64,000 bases of DNA from Brumimicrobium sp040882265 (GCA_040882265.1 JBBEBO010000157.1:16042-80041), one strand, 5' to 3'; numbered from the stretch's first letter, positions 35,234 through 45,263 are shown. Made by a program: numbers and translations. Notes: generated by a model not told the origin, from the sequence alone.

Positions 35234-35851
35234 TTAATCGAAAAACTTAACTTTTCCAGATTCGATATCGTACATTCCACCGAGAATTTTGATCTCACCG
35301 TTTTTCTCCATTTCTGCAAGTACTTCGCTTTTATTTCGAATTTCATCAATCGCATGCATTACATTTTCGTCCGCTACTTTTTGTACAGCATCTGGGTTTG
35401 TAATGTCATCAACTGAAGGAGAAACTTTTGCAATGGCTGGTTTTACTTTGCTCAAAAGCGCTGTAATATTACCCATTTCTACATTTTTACAAGCCGCAGT
35501 TACAGCACCACATTTTGAATGACCTAGCACTAAAAGCAACTTAGATCCTGCTACTTTACAAGAGTACTCAAGAGATCCGAGTACATCTTCGTTAACGATA
35601 TTTCCGGCTACACGAGCATTAAAAACATCACCAATTCCTTGGTCGAATATTAATTCAGAAGAAGTCCTTGAATCGATACAACTCAAGATTGCCGTGTGTG
35701 GAAATTGTCCATCTACGGTATCTTTTACTTGACTCATTAAGTTTCTATCAGTCATATTTCCAGCTACAAACCGGTTGTTTCCTTCAATTAATAATTTTTT
35801 TGCTCCATCTGGGGTGAGCTGTGTTTGTGATTCTTTTGTTTGTGTTTTCAT
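35234..35851 (-). CDS. Beta-class carbonic anhydrase
   Basis: A 205-residue cytoplasmic enzyme interconverting CO2 and bicarbonate. The zinc-site signature is intact: CIDSR (first Cys, Asp-Arg dyad) and HSKCGAV (His and second Cys) in the order CxDxR...HxxC. It lies 26 nt after the SulP transporter on the same strand, a common pairing in which the transporter takes up bicarbonate and the anhydrase balances it with CO2. It ends with a strong terminator. Confidence 0.93.
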   Translation of the reverse strand: MKTQTKESQTQLTPDGAKKLLIEGNNRFVAGNMTDRNLMSQVKDTVDGQFPHTAILSCIDSRTSSELIFDQGIGDVFNARVAGNIVNEDVLGSLEYSCKVAGSKLLLVLGHSKCGAVTAACKNVEMGNITALLSKVKPAIAKVSPSVDDITNPDAVQKVADENVMHAIDEIRNKSEVLAEMEKNGEIKILGGMYDIESGKVKFFD

Positions 35852-35877
35852 ATCTATAAATTTTTCGTTTTAACTAA

Positions 35878-37443
35878 TTAATCTTTTCGCTTTGTTTTGT
35901 CTTCGGTTATATCTATTAAGCCCACAGTGATGTTTTTGGTTGGAGCTGTAAACTCTTTAAACTCTAGTATCCTTTCAATCACATCATAAGCAATGTATTT
36001 TGATTGTGAACCGTCGATAATAACTTCTGTACCATCTTTTAAATCGTCTAACGCTTTGGAAACACTTGCTTTATTCAAGAAGCTTACTTCTTCAGAAAGT
36101 TCAATTCTAACTTTGTGATCATCATCTTTATCGTGTTTTGTGTAAGGGTTTCTAAAGTTTTTACGAAGAATATAAAATATAGCAACCGCTACACCAATTC
36201 CAATACCTTTTAACAAATCTGTAAGTACAACTGCTACAATTGTAGAGACAAAAGGAACGAATTGTTCCCAGCCTAATTTATACATTGATTTAAAAAGAGA
36301 TGGTTTTGCTAATTTATATCCTATAGTAAGAAGAATCGCTCCTAATGTAGCAAGAGGAATGTAGTTCAAAATACTGGCAATTAGAGCAACTGAAAACAAT
36401 AGAATAAACCCGTGAAAAATAGCTGATAATTTAGTTTTACCACCAGTATTAATATTTGTAGAACTTCTAACGATAACTTGAGTTATAGGTAAGCCACCAA
36501 TCATCCCAGAAACCATATTCCCGACACCTTGTGCTTTTAATTCTCGATTTGTGGGGGTCGTTCGCTTGTAAGGGTCTAATTTATCTGTTGCTTCAACTGA
36601 TAGTAATGTTTCTAAACTAGCAACGATTGCTATTGTAATTGCAACGACATAAATATCTGGATTAGAGAATTGCGTAAAGTCAGGCATACTAAAAAAGCTA
36701 ACAAACTCTTTGGCAGAATCCGCTTGTGGTAGCTGAACTAAATGCTTTCCGTCCATAAACAAACCGGGCGAATAAATAGAGAATAAGTAGTTCATAATTG
36801 AACCTAAAACAACAACAAATAGCGCTCCAGGCAAAAATTTAAAAAGCTTAATTTTTTTCATGAATTTTTGCTCAAAAAGGATTAAAAGTGCTAAAGAAAA
36901 TAATCCGATTATAATTGCTCCGGGGCTGAAGTATATAAATGAATAATACACTTCTGTAAATGTGTTTTTACCATCCATTTGAGCAAAATCCATATCACCT
37001 ATATAGTCTTCATCATAACCAAGAAGGTGTGGAATTTCTTTTAAAATCAAAATAATACCAATAGCCGCAAGCATTCCTTTAATGACAGACGAAGGGAAAT
37101 AATATCCTATAATTCCAGCTTTCAAAAATCCAGCAATCAACTGGATTACACCCGCTAAAACAACGGCTAAAAGAAATGCTTCAAAGGAACCAAGCGTTCC
37201 AATAGCCGCAAAAACTATTGTTACAAGTCCAGCTGCAGGTCCTGATACTCCGAGCGCAGAACCACTTAATGATCCGACAACTATACCGCCGACAATACCA
37301 GCAATAATTCCTGAAAAAATTAGACTTGGATCACCAGTTGAAGCTAGACCAATTCCTAGACATAATGGAAGTGCCACAAGAAATACGACTAAACCAGCAG
37401 GTAGATCGCTTCCTAAATTTTTAAACATATTTGAGTTCTTCAT
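35878..37443 (-). CDS. SulP-family anion (probably bicarbonate) transporter with STAS domain
   Basis: A 521-residue SulP transporter. About 12 hydrophobic segments (residues 12-430) begin with the family motif DLPAGLVVFLVALPLCLGIG. SGSALGVSGPAAG and the central QGVGNMVSGMIGGLPITQVI are also typical. A C-terminal STAS-like domain occupies about 445-515. Members move sulfate, bicarbonate or other anions. The adjacent carbonic anhydrase favours bicarbonate. It is the middle gene of a probable three-gene minus-strand unit, with a 99-nt gap to the small membrane protein. Confidence 0.9.
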   Translation of the reverse strand: MKNSNMFKNLGSDLPAGLVVFLVALPLCLGIGLASTGDPSLIFSGIIAGIVGGIVVGSLSGSALGVSGPAAGLVTIVFAAIGTLGSFEAFLLAVVLAGVIQLIAGFLKAGIIGYYFPSSVIKGMLAAIGIILILKEIPHLLGYDEDYIGDMDFAQMDGKNTFTEVYYSFIYFSPGAIIIGLFSLALLILFEQKFMKKIKLFKFLPGALFVVVLGSIMNYLFSIYSPGLFMDGKHLVQLPQADSAKEFVSFFSMPDFTQFSNPDIYVVAITIAIVASLETLLSVEATDKLDPYKRTTPTNRELKAQGVGNMVSGMIGGLPITQVIVRSSTNINTGGKTKLSAIFHGFILLFSVALIASILNYIPLATLGAILLTIGYKLAKPSLFKSMYKLGWEQFVPFVSTIVAVVLTDLLKGIGIGVAVAIFYILRKNFRNPYTKHDKDDDHKVRIELSEEVSFLNKASVSKALDDLKDGTEVIIDGSQSKYIAYDVIERILEFKEFTAPTKNITVGLIDITEDKTKRKD

Positions 37444-37542
37444 AAAATAAATTAATAATTCGATTCTGCATCTTGTTACAGTAATGCAAACAATGTAAAA
37501 TAAATAAAGTTTAATATTAAAAAAAGGCGGTGGTCAATAATA

Positions 37543-37863
37543 TCAGATAAAGTCTGGTGGCGGAGTTATTGTTGTACGCGGAACAGACTTCCAATCTGAG
37601 TGTAAATACAAATTATTTATAGTCTCAGTGATTTCACTTCCAAATGTGTCTTGAATTTCAATAGAAATAGAATGTTGTTCTTCTTCAAGTGGGACAGGTA
37701 TCTCATTTTCTGTTTCTGATTCACTGTCTAATAGATCAACATGTTCTATGTTTACTTCTGTTAAGCTGTCAAATACAACTCCTGAAATAAAGATAACAGG
37801 ACCTGTAAAAAAGAGGAGTAAGCTTATTAAACAAACAAATGCATATGTCTTCTGCTTTTCCAT
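37543..37863 (-). CDS. Small single-pass membrane protein, unknown function
   Basis: A 106-residue protein with one TM segment at about residues 7-28 (AFVCLISLLLFFTGPVIFIS) and a strongly acidic exported or cytoplasmic tail (LLDSESETENE, LEEEQHS). It ends in a Pro-rich PPPDFI. It lies upstream of the SulP gene on the same strand, so it may be the first gene of that operon. I do not recognise it. Confidence 0.5.
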   Translation of the reverse strand: MEKQKTYAFVCLISLLLFFTGPVIFISGVVFDSLTEVNIEHVDLLDSESETENEIPVPLEEEQHSISIEIQDTFGSEITETINNLYLHSDWKSVPRTTITPPPDFI

Positions 37864-38001
37864 GAAATGCGAAAATAATTATTTTTTATTTAAAATGAAC
37901 GAATTCATACAAATGTTTAAAGTTAATTTAACCTAATAGATCTAAGCATTATAAATAAAGTTGTTCAATCGTGGCACATATCTTGAAATCAAATTAATTC
38001 T

Positions 38002-38009
38002 TACTTTTG
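38002..38009 (+). promoter_or_regulatory. -7 promoter box for the SPOR gene
   Basis: TACTTTTG (TAnnTTTG) lies 19 nt before the ATG at 38029. A TTG at 37983-37985 is a possible -33 element at 16-nt spacing. Confidence 0.5.
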
Positions 38010-38028
38010 TAAACATAAATGGTCAATT

Positions 38029-38544
38029 ATGAAGTTTATTTTATTTCTTCTTTTCGTCTCTGCTTTTTCACCTGCTTTCTCTCAAGAAAAAAAATGGTGG
38101 GAAAAAGGCAGTGAGAATGAAACCAAAACGGATGATACAACCGCTATTGAAAATAAATCTGATAGTGTTGTGGAACAGCCAGTTGGGCCAGGGGAAATAA
38201 ACATCATTAAAGATAAACGAGTAGATAAATTAATTGAGTTTAAATCAACTACAATTCCTCCTGCTTCAGAACCTCAAATTGATGGTTTTCGAGTACAATT
38301 GTTTTTTGACCAAAGTAAAACAGAAGTAAATGAAGCAAGAGCTAAAGCTTTAAAAATAGACTCTGATTTTGATACTTATATTGAATTTGATGCACCTAAT
38401 TACAATTTGTTACTAGGGAATTATCGAACACAGCTTGAAGCAGAAAAGATCCGCGCTGAATTAAGTGAAGAATTTCCAGCGGCAATCATCGTAAAGTCTC
38501 GCATTTACTTTCCCGAAGTTAGAGATACTTCTAAAACTAGATAA
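38029..38544 (+). CDS. SPOR-domain periplasmic protein
   Basis: A 171-residue protein with a signal peptide at 1-18 and a short charged linker. The C-terminal SPOR-like domain spans about residues 85-165 (GFRVQLFFDQSKTEVNEARA, NYNLLLGNYRTQLEAEKI). SPOR domains bind denuded glycan strands of peptidoglycan, usually at division sites. The 3' end overlaps the convergent downstream gene by 8 nt. A role in cell-wall or division biology is likely from the family, but no specific partner is visible. Confidence 0.8.
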   Translation: MKFILFLLFVSAFSPAFSQEKKWWEKGSENETKTDDTTAIENKSDSVVEQPVGPGEINIIKDKRVDKLIEFKSTTIPPASEPQIDGFRVQLFFDQSKTEVNEARAKALKIDSDFDTYIEFDAPNYNLLLGNYRTQLEAEKIRAELSEEFPAAIIVKSRIYFPEVRDTSKTR

Positions 38545-39565
38545 AATCAAAACCAGTTACATAAGTTGGTTTTGAAAATTTTTCCTTCTTTTCAGAATTA
38601 TTTTTTATTACTAAGTCGACTTCGTGAGTACCATTAATCTTATTTAAAAGCCCCCAATTGATTTTCTTTTTTAATTTTTTATAAATTAGGTCTTTAGTAT
38701 CTACCCACCAAACCATTGTGTTTTTGTCTTCTTTTTCTAAAATCCCTTCAAATAACTCTTCCATATATTTTGCTTCACTTTCCTTTGCCCAAACAGTATC
38801 TACAACTGTAAATTTATGTGCCGCTGGTCGAACCACCTTTCGGACACCTGGAACATAGGGGATAATACTCATTAAAAAGCTTTTCCTTTTACCTGGCAAT
38901 CTTTCTATTACCCATTCAGCACTATGTGTTTTAGCAAACGCAACTGTTTCACCCTCTTTAACAAGTTCATAAAACGGACTTTCATTAAAAGTATGATGAT
39001 CAAAATACAGTGGAAGATTTGAGAATTCTTGTTTGATTTTTTCTTTTATAAAAGTCAAATCGTCTGCTACAACAACGTCGTCTTTTCTTTTTGGTCTCAC
39101 GCGACTGAACGTTTGTGTTGCGATTTTTGCAACAGTATAAAATCCAAAGTTTTGACTCATCCATAAAGAACGTTCATTCCTTGGGTCAATGTATGCGTAT
39201 AGCAACTTTGGAGAGTCTTCTCCTTGATCAAAAACATCCGCAAAGAATGATTGAATAATTGTTTTTAGCTTATTCGTTTTTGTTTTAGGTTTTACTTTGG
39301 TTTTTTGATTTGTTTGCATCTTGGGATCAAATGCAAAATAACGTACATACCAGCCAACTTCTCTACGACAAAGAGTCAAATTACCTAATATTTTTTCAGA
39401 CCTTTCAAGATTTAAGTACAATGGTTTATATAGATTCTTTATTCTTTGTTCTATGTTTCTATGTCTATATCTTGCTCCATTTGAGCCAAGTGTAACAGTT
39501 TTTAGCAAATTGAGAATTTCACTTGAGTAGTTGTCACGTATATAAAATGGAGGATCTACTTTCAT
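38537..39565 (-). CDS. GNAT-like protein of unknown substrate
   Basis: A 342-residue cytoplasmic protein. The segment KLLYAYIDPRNERSLWMSQNFGFY resembles the C-terminal part of a GNAT acetyltransferase core (the N..S..m..k.GF pattern). The N-terminal part (IRDNYSSEILNLLKTVTLG) also fits. A lysine/threonine-rich linker (QKTKVKPKTKTNKLK) interrupts the domain at about 103-125. The C-terminal half is beta-rich and unrecognised. It converges and overlaps with the SPOR gene by 8 nt. The GNAT call is by pattern only. Confidence 0.5.
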   Translation of the reverse strand: MKVDPPFYIRDNYSSEILNLLKTVTLGSNGARYRHRNIEQRIKNLYKPLYLNLERSEKILGNLTLCRREVGWYVRYFAFDPKMQTNQKTKVKPKTKTNKLKTIIQSFFADVFDQGEDSPKLLYAYIDPRNERSLWMSQNFGFYTVAKIATQTFSRVRPKRKDDVVVADDLTFIKEKIKQEFSNLPLYFDHHTFNESPFYELVKEGETVAFAKTHSAEWVIERLPGKRKSFLMSIIPYVPGVRKVVRPAAHKFTVVDTVWAKESEAKYMEELFEGILEKEDKNTMVWWVDTKDLIYKKLKKKINWGLLNKINGTHEVDLVIKNNSEKKEKFSKPTYVTGFDFI

Positions 39566-39760
39566 TTAAATTGTTATTAAAGGTTCTGTTTTAAATATTC
39601 ATTGTTAAAATTTGTTCAGCTTTTTGTGGTGTTTTGCTTATTTACGTTCACTAAGTCTTGATAAGTTGCTCAAACTTTGCGAATCTTAGTTTTTTGCATT
39701 AAATTACTGTTTTTATCAACTTAAAATCCAAAAGTGTATGTTAATCTATGCTAATCTTGA

Positions 39761-40393
39761 TTAGATGATGGTAAAAAGCGAAGATTTTTCACGCCTTACT
39801 TTTGAAATTGAACTATACTTATCGTCTGGAGACCTAAAACCTATTGGACATAGAACAACTGCATTTAAGCCAAGTGTATTTAAGCCTAAAAATTGGTTTA
39901 ACTCTGTTCGTTTAAATCCTTCCATTGGGCAAGAATCAATTTTTTCTGCAGCGCAAACGGCCATTAAGTTTCCCAACGCAATGTAGACTTGATTTTCCAT
40001 CCAAGCTTCTTGTTGTGGCTGAGGCAGACTAAGACTATTGCGCAACATTTGTTCGTAGTTTCTGATCGTTGGACTATCTTCGTCAAGTTCTCTTACACTT
40101 CGTGTTCTTTCAACAAAAGATAGAATATCTGCTTCTTCAACACTAGTTTTTCTACATAAAACAATAAGTTGAGAGCAATCCCTTACCTGAGATTGATTAA
40201 ATGCAAAGGGTACAATCTGTTCTTTGAGTTCTTGGTTTTCAATAATGATAAACTTCATTAACTGCAACCCCATAGATGTTGGAGTAAGTTGTAACCCCTC
40301 CTTAACACGGTCTAATTGTGCACTACTTAGTTTTGTTTTTGGATCAAAACTTTTTACTGCATACCTCCATTTTAAAGATTTAATTATATCCAT
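39761..40393 (-). CDS. NAD(P)H-dependent nitroreductase-family flavoprotein
   Basis: A 210-residue FMN oxidoreductase of the NfsB/nitroreductase fold. The N-terminal SLKWRYAVKSFDPKTKLS contains the Arg of the FMN phosphate site. The end LNAVVLCPIGFRSPDDKYSS followed by SKVRREKSSLF is the typical closing FMN contact. Family members reduce nitro compounds, quinones or related substrates. It is divergent from the dksA-like gene, with promoter space of only 60-130 nt. Confidence 0.85.
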   Translation of the reverse strand: MDIIKSLKWRYAVKSFDPKTKLSSAQLDRVKEGLQLTPTSMGLQLMKFIIIENQELKEQIVPFAFNQSQVRDCSQLIVLCRKTSVEEADILSFVERTRSVRELDEDSPTIRNYEQMLRNSLSLPQPQQEAWMENQVYIALGNLMAVCAAEKIDSCPMEGFKRTELNQFLGLNTLGLNAVVLCPIGFRSPDDKYSSISKVRREKSSLFTII

Positions 40394-40452
40394 TATTTTT
40401 AATGCTTCTTTATTAAAATGTAAAAATAGTTCATCACAATTTATAAATACTA

Positions 40453-40482
40453 TTGACAGAAAACGAAATTCGATTATATTTG
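40453..40482 (+). promoter_or_regulatory. Promoter of dksA-like/lspA (TTG-N19-TATATTTG)
   Basis: TTG at 40453-40455 and TATATTTG at 40475-40482 are spaced 19 nt, a textbook -33/-7 pair for Bacteroidota. Transcription would start near 40487. This rules out an earlier in-frame TTG start at 40453 and places the start codon at 40522. Confidence 0.75.
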
Positions 40483-40521
40483 TTCGATACGAAATTGGAA
40501 TACATCCTTAATTACGAAATT

Positions 40522-40905
40522 ATGTCAAAAGAAAAAACAAGATACTCAGACGAAGAATTAAACGAATTCAAAGAAATAATTTTAGGAAAGTTAGAAGAAG
40601 CGAAAGAAGACTTAGAACTACTTAAAAACTCTTTGTCTCATAAAGATGATCACGGAACTGATGATACAGGACGGACTTTCAATATGATGGAAGACGGATC
40701 TGAAACTTTATCTAGAGAGGAAATGGCTCAGTTAGCTTCTCGACAAGAAAAGTTTGTCCAAAGCCTCAATAATGCACTCGTGCGTATTGAAAATAAAACT
40801 TATGGTATTTGTAGAGTAACAGGAAAACTTATCCAAAAAGAACGTTTAAAATTAGTTCCTCACGCAACACTTAGTATAGAAGCTAAGAATCAACAAAACG
40901 AATAA
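40522..40905 (+). CDS. DksA/TraR-family transcription regulator lacking the zinc-finger cysteines
   Basis: A 127-residue coiled-coil protein. It keeps the DksA coiled-coil region and C-terminal YGICRVTGKLIQKERLKLVP, but only one Cys remains where the zinc finger would have four. This is the usual form in Bacteroidota. It is expected to bind RNA polymerase and, perhaps with ppGpp, adjust transcription. The start is ATG 40522 because a perfect promoter lies upstream of it and would exclude a longer form beginning at a TTG. lspA begins 4 nt after its stop, an arrangement I recall as conserved in the phylum. Confidence 0.85.
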   Translation: MSKEKTRYSDEELNEFKEIILGKLEEAKEDLELLKNSLSHKDDHGTDDTGRTFNMMEDGSETLSREEMAQLASRQEKFVQSLNNALVRIENKTYGICRVTGKLIQKERLKLVPHATLSIEAKNQQNE

Positions 40906-40909
40906 AGCG

Positions 40910-41587
40910 TTGAGAAAAAGATATTTAATCACATTCAGTGTTGTACTTTTTGTTCTAATATTAGACCAAGCAGTTAAGATTTGGGTAAAAACAAGTTTTT
41001 CATACGACGATCCAAGTGTAAACTTACTAGGAGATTGGTTCAAATTAAATTATGTTGAAAATCAAGGAATGGCTTTTGGAGCAACCCTTGGTGGAGGCAT
41101 GTGGGGGAAATTATTACTTTCAATATTCCGAATTGTAGCTATATCAGCAATAACTTATTACATTGTTAAACAAATTAAAACCAAAGTACGGTTAGAGTTT
41201 TTAATTGTTACGGGGTTAATTCTTGCTGGTGCTACAGGGAATTTAATTGATTCAATGTTTTATGATTACATATTTAGTGATTATTTTGACCCTTGTATTT
41301 CTTTTAATCAACTTCAAGGCTCTGGCAACTGGGCAGAATGCGATTACGGTTATGGGCATACTCAATCCGTAGAAGTTCGACACCATGGGTTTTTATTTGG
41401 AAATGTAGTAGATATGTTTCAATTTGATGCTCACTGGCCTGAATGGGTGCCTTGGCTGGGTGGGTCACAAGTGTTTCCAGCAATTTGGAATGTTGCTGAT
41501 GGTGCCATTTCAGTTGGTGTTGTGTTAGTTTTAATTCGCCAAAAAGTTTACTTTTCAAATGAAAAGAAAAAAGAAGAAGTTGAATAA
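40910..41587 (+). CDS. lspA: Lipoprotein signal peptidase (signal peptidase II)
   Basis: A 225-residue inner-membrane aspartyl peptidase cleaving the signal peptide before the lipidated Cys of lipoproteins. It has four TM segments. The catalytic Asp pair is D114 (GNLID) and D197 (WNVADGAI). Between them is an 80-residue insertion with Cys and His residues, far longer than in proteobacteria and typical of Bacteroidota LspA. The start is TTG, 4 nt after the dksA-like stop, so translation is probably coupled. Confidence 0.93.
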   Translation: MRKRYLITFSVVLFVLILDQAVKIWVKTSFSYDDPSVNLLGDWFKLNYVENQGMAFGATLGGGMWGKLLLSIFRIVAISAITYYIVKQIKTKVRLEFLIVTGLILAGATGNLIDSMFYDYIFSDYFDPCISFNQLQGSGNWAECDYGYGHTQSVEVRHHGFLFGNVVDMFQFDAHWPEWVPWLGGSQVFPAIWNVADGAISVGVVLVLIRQKVYFSNEKKKEEVE

Positions 41588-41597
41588 GCGATAACTT

Positions 41598-44500
41598 TTA
41601 TTCATTCTTAAAATATTCTTCTAAAAGAATAAAGAAAGTAGTCCCTTTACCTTTTTCTGTTTCAAACCATATTTCACCATTGTGATTGTTGATGATTTGC
41701 TTTACCATTGCTAGACCCAAACCAGCTCCCGTGGATTTCGTTGTGAAATTTGGAACAAAAATTTTGTTTTTAACTTCATCAGAAATACCATCTCCATTAT
41801 CTTTTATACGTATAAGAAAACGATCATTTTCTCTTTCTATTTTTATTGAAATTTGTGGTGTTTGATCTTCAGCTGTAGCTTGAATGGCATTCTTTATTAA
41901 ATTGTTAAAAACACGAATAATTAGATCTTTATCAACAAAAACAACAGCATCTTTAAGAGTTGTATTTAATGAAATATCAACGGCTTCCGATTGATATAGG
42001 TTAATTACATTTTCAATTAATGGGATGAGGTTTATACGTTGTTCGTTTGCCTTGGGCATTTTCGCAAAGTTTGAAAATTCATTGGCGATTTTTGTAAGAA
42101 TATCTATTTGCTCAACTAGTGAATCTGCAATGCGATTAATTTTCTCTTGAGCATTTTCAGCGGTTGGATCAAAGGAGCGTTGGAAATGTTGTAAACTAAG
42201 TCGCATTGGTGTCAAAGGATTCTTAATTTCGTGTGCAACCTGCTTTGCCATTTCTCGCCAAGCTGTTTCTCGCTCACTTCTTGCCAGCTGCATGGCTTTA
42301 AGTTCTAACTCTGCGAGTTTGTCGTTGTAATCTTTAACAAGTGCTCCAATTTCATCATCACCCTTATATGCAATAGGTTGATTTTGTTTTCCAAGCTCTA
42401 CATTTTTAAAACTTTCTTGAATCAGTCGTAAAGGTGTTGTAATCCAACTTGAAACAAATATGGCAATAACCACAGTAATCACAAGTAACAAAACAGCAAT
42501 GTTTATAATTGTAACAATAAAATCATTCACTTGATTTTCGTAAGCATTTTGCTTAGCAAAATGTTGTAAGTTTAAATAACCTAACAGCTTGCCTTGATTG
42601 TTTATAAAAGGTAAATAAGCAGAAAGATATTCTAATTCACCGATAACTTCTTGATGTATAAATTCACTTTTCCTATCAAAACTCATTGCTTTATATGCAT
42701 TTGAGTTCATGTGTTCTGCATTAATACCTTTTTCATATAACTTAGGTTGAGAACTTGCCAACAAACCACCATTTAGGTCATATAAGTTGATGTCTGTTAC
42801 GAACACAGTAGAAAACTTTTTAAGAATATATTGCATATAATTTCCGAGAATATCTCTATCCAATTCATCTTTGTCTCCTAACTTTTGACTGACCTCCGTT
42901 TCAACTGAATTGGCTTTTTCTTTTAAATTATCATGGCTATACCTATGGTATTGATTGCGCGTATAATTTCCAGCTACAAAAGCAAAAACAACGAATGAAA
43001 CAACTACGATTCCAATGAGTACCAATTGTATTTTGAATGATAACTGTAGACTTTTTACTTGTATGATCTTGTTGCGTTGATTAAACAAAAGAATTAGCAT
43101 TGAAAAAATCCCAAAGAATAAAAACAAATAGGAAAAAGTGGTCATTTTTTCAATTAAACGTTTTTCAGATTTTGATATAATTACCGTTTGGTTACCTTCT
43201 TTTTGATAGATATAATGGCTGACATTTTCACTACTCGTGAACCCATTTTCTAGCTTATATTTGTTTGTAAAATTATCTTGCCTCGTTGGGTAGTTGAAAT
43301 TTCCAAACCGCATTACCAGCTTTCCGTTTGAATATCTTGCAATTGAGTAGTCTTCTAAGTCTTTTAGTGCGTATGATGTTTCATTCATTAACAATCTTGG
43401 AAATCCAATTTGTTCTGGTATTTTCTTTGACCTGAATAAAATAAATAAAGTTATTTTTTCTCCAGATTTGCTTTTTAATGGCTGTTTTGCAACATAACTC
43501 AACCTATCATAATAGTTTTCTATAAAATAAAGTGCCTCAGAAAAAGAGGATTTCATTCCATTATTTTTTACGATTTCTTCTAGTTCATCATAACTTATGG
43601 TTTGATTAGAAATATAATTGATAATAGGTTCTGTTGCTTCATCAAACAAGAAGTAGTTCATCTCATATCGCTCCCAAAAAGAATTTAAACAACACTCTTC
43701 AAGTCTATCTGCGTATTTTTGAGCTGAATATTCTTTAGAATCATCCAACATTTCCTTAAAGGTGGAATCCTTCTTTATTTGTTCAACTGTGGAAAGATAC
43801 TCTATTTCAGTTGTTGGGTCTTGATCAGTAACGAGTTGGTTTGCATAAAGATCTCTTTTTTGATATTCATTTGATTGATTGCTTTCGAATAATATAAATG
43901 CCGCATAAAAACTGACAACGACCAGTACAATAAGTTGGTATTTAAGTGCTAATTGATTTTGTTTTTTTGAAGCAATAAAAAACAGGATTGCATTGAGTAA
44001 GATTGGCCAAAGTGCATTGTAAATGTTTTTCTGAAAAAAGAAAATTTCTGCAATAAAATAGGTTACACCAGTTAAAAACCAAAGAAGCGCTAAGTGATTT
44101 AACTGGATTTTGGAGTTCACTAATTTTCTAATAATGACTCGAGCTAATACGTAATAACCTAAAAACAACGCAGCAATAATAACCAAAGCGACAAAGGAGT
44201 ATATGCTTAAAGAAAAAACTTCATCTATCACCAATGAAATAGTACTGTTTAATACTAAAGACTCGAAAAGCCAGCTGATAAAATAAGAGCATGGAAATAA
44301 ACCTAAATACAAGAGTATCAATAAATAGTTGATTTTTCTATTGGAGTTTTCGTGACTTACGACTAGTCTATAAATCCACCATACGATAACCAATAGACAA
44401 CCTATGCTAATAACTAAACTTCCAAGATTTGGAAAAAGTTCAGAACTAGCATACAGTTTTGGATTGTAAATTTCGAATTCTGAAAATAGTTGTATCCATG

Positions 44501-45263
44501 AGTTTTTTATAGAAATCCATCTTAAAATCAATATTGTAATTGGATAAGTAATAATTAACCAAGGACGTTTAGAAGTGAAGGGTAATAAAAACTTTGCTAA
44601 AGCAGTTAATAAACACAACAAACCAATTACGTATAGCCCAAAAATTAGAAGCTGCTTATAATCACTTATTGATTTTGTTTTCGTAAATGAAATGTAAAAA
44701 AGAGGCTTTCCATTGACATCATTAATCACACTTGTCTCTTTTTTGTTTTTTACATACAACTTGATGTTGTCGGGCAGCGATAGTTTTTTTGTTAAAGTAT
44801 TTTTTAGGCTTGTATTTTCATAATAATAGTTGTGTTTTATCTTTGAACTAACAACTAAGGTGAGATCGTGAACTCTTTTCACATAGACCAAATAAAAACC
44901 ATTAGACAGTTCTAATACTTTAGGTACTTTAAGTTCAAATATTTCTTTTAGCTGTTGTTTTAAAGGAGCTTTATTGTTATTCCAAAAAATAAGTGAATCT
45001 GAATTGTAGAGATTAATAGAAAACTTTGTACCAGTTAAGTTTTTATTTTCCCATAAATCATTAACGGTTGAAGTAGAAATAATTTTAGAACTATAGTCAA
45101 GAAATTGATGCTGTTCATTTTGTAACTCTATAATTGAGTTTTGAAATTGCTCCTTTTCTTTTTCAAGATCAGTGTTAAAAAAAACACTATAAAATATCCA
45201 TGAAAGTAAAATGCTTACAATCGCAACGAATAACCAACTATACTGTAATGACTTTGTTTTCAC
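41598..45263 (-). CDS. Large NtrY-like sensor histidine kinase
   Basis: A 1221-residue kinase. The N-terminal half has one TM at about 9-27, then a cluster of about 7 TM segments (about 200-460). A second extracytoplasmic region (about 465-700) and further TM helices near 705-770 precede an additional sensor region (about 780-920). TM and HAMP are at about 925-1000. The phospho-acceptor is H1011 in MAKQVAHEIKNPLTPM, the motif typical of NtrY-type kinases. The ATPase G2 box is GAGLGLAM. No response regulator is adjacent. It lies 29 nt downstream of the uridine kinase and is the last gene of that operon. Confidence 0.88.
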   Translation of the reverse strand: MKTKSLQYSWLFVAIVSILLSWIFYSVFFNTDLEKEKEQFQNSIIELQNEQHQFLDYSSKIISTSTVNDLWENKNLTGTKFSINLYNSDSLIFWNNNKAPLKQQLKEIFELKVPKVLELSNGFYLVYVKRVHDLTLVVSSKIKHNYYYENTSLKNTLTKKLSLPDNIKLYVKNKKETSVINDVNGKPLFYISFTKTKSISDYKQLLIFGLYVIGLLCLLTALAKFLLPFTSKRPWLIITYPITILILRWISIKNSWIQLFSEFEIYNPKLYASSELFPNLGSLVISIGCLLVIVWWIYRLVVSHENSNRKINYLLILLYLGLFPCSYFISWLFESLVLNSTISLVIDEVFSLSIYSFVALVIIAALFLGYYVLARVIIRKLVNSKIQLNHLALLWFLTGVTYFIAEIFFFQKNIYNALWPILLNAILFFIASKKQNQLALKYQLIVLVVVSFYAAFILFESNQSNEYQKRDLYANQLVTDQDPTTEIEYLSTVEQIKKDSTFKEMLDDSKEYSAQKYADRLEECCLNSFWERYEMNYFLFDEATEPIINYISNQTISYDELEEIVKNNGMKSSFSEALYFIENYYDRLSYVAKQPLKSKSGEKITLFILFRSKKIPEQIGFPRLLMNETSYALKDLEDYSIARYSNGKLVMRFGNFNYPTRQDNFTNKYKLENGFTSSENVSHYIYQKEGNQTVIISKSEKRLIEKMTTFSYLFLFFGIFSMLILLFNQRNKIIQVKSLQLSFKIQLVLIGIVVVSFVVFAFVAGNYTRNQYHRYSHDNLKEKANSVETEVSQKLGDKDELDRDILGNYMQYILKKFSTVFVTDINLYDLNGGLLASSQPKLYEKGINAEHMNSNAYKAMSFDRKSEFIHQEVIGELEYLSAYLPFINNQGKLLGYLNLQHFAKQNAYENQVNDFIVTIINIAVLLLVITVVIAIFVSSWITTPLRLIQESFKNVELGKQNQPIAYKGDDEIGALVKDYNDKLAELELKAMQLARSERETAWREMAKQVAHEIKNPLTPMRLSLQHFQRSFDPTAENAQEKINRIADSLVEQIDILTKIANEFSNFAKMPKANEQRINLIPLIENVINLYQSEAVDISLNTTLKDAVVFVDKDLIIRVFNNLIKNAIQATAEDQTPQISIKIERENDRFLIRIKDNGDGISDEVKNKIFVPNFTTKSTGAGLGLAMVKQIINNHNGEIWFETEKGKGTTFFILLEEYFKNE

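Noticed and set aside
40453..40521. Longer dksA-like protein starting at TTG 40453
   Set aside because: The TTG is itself the -33 element of a canonical promoter, so the segment is upstream of transcription.
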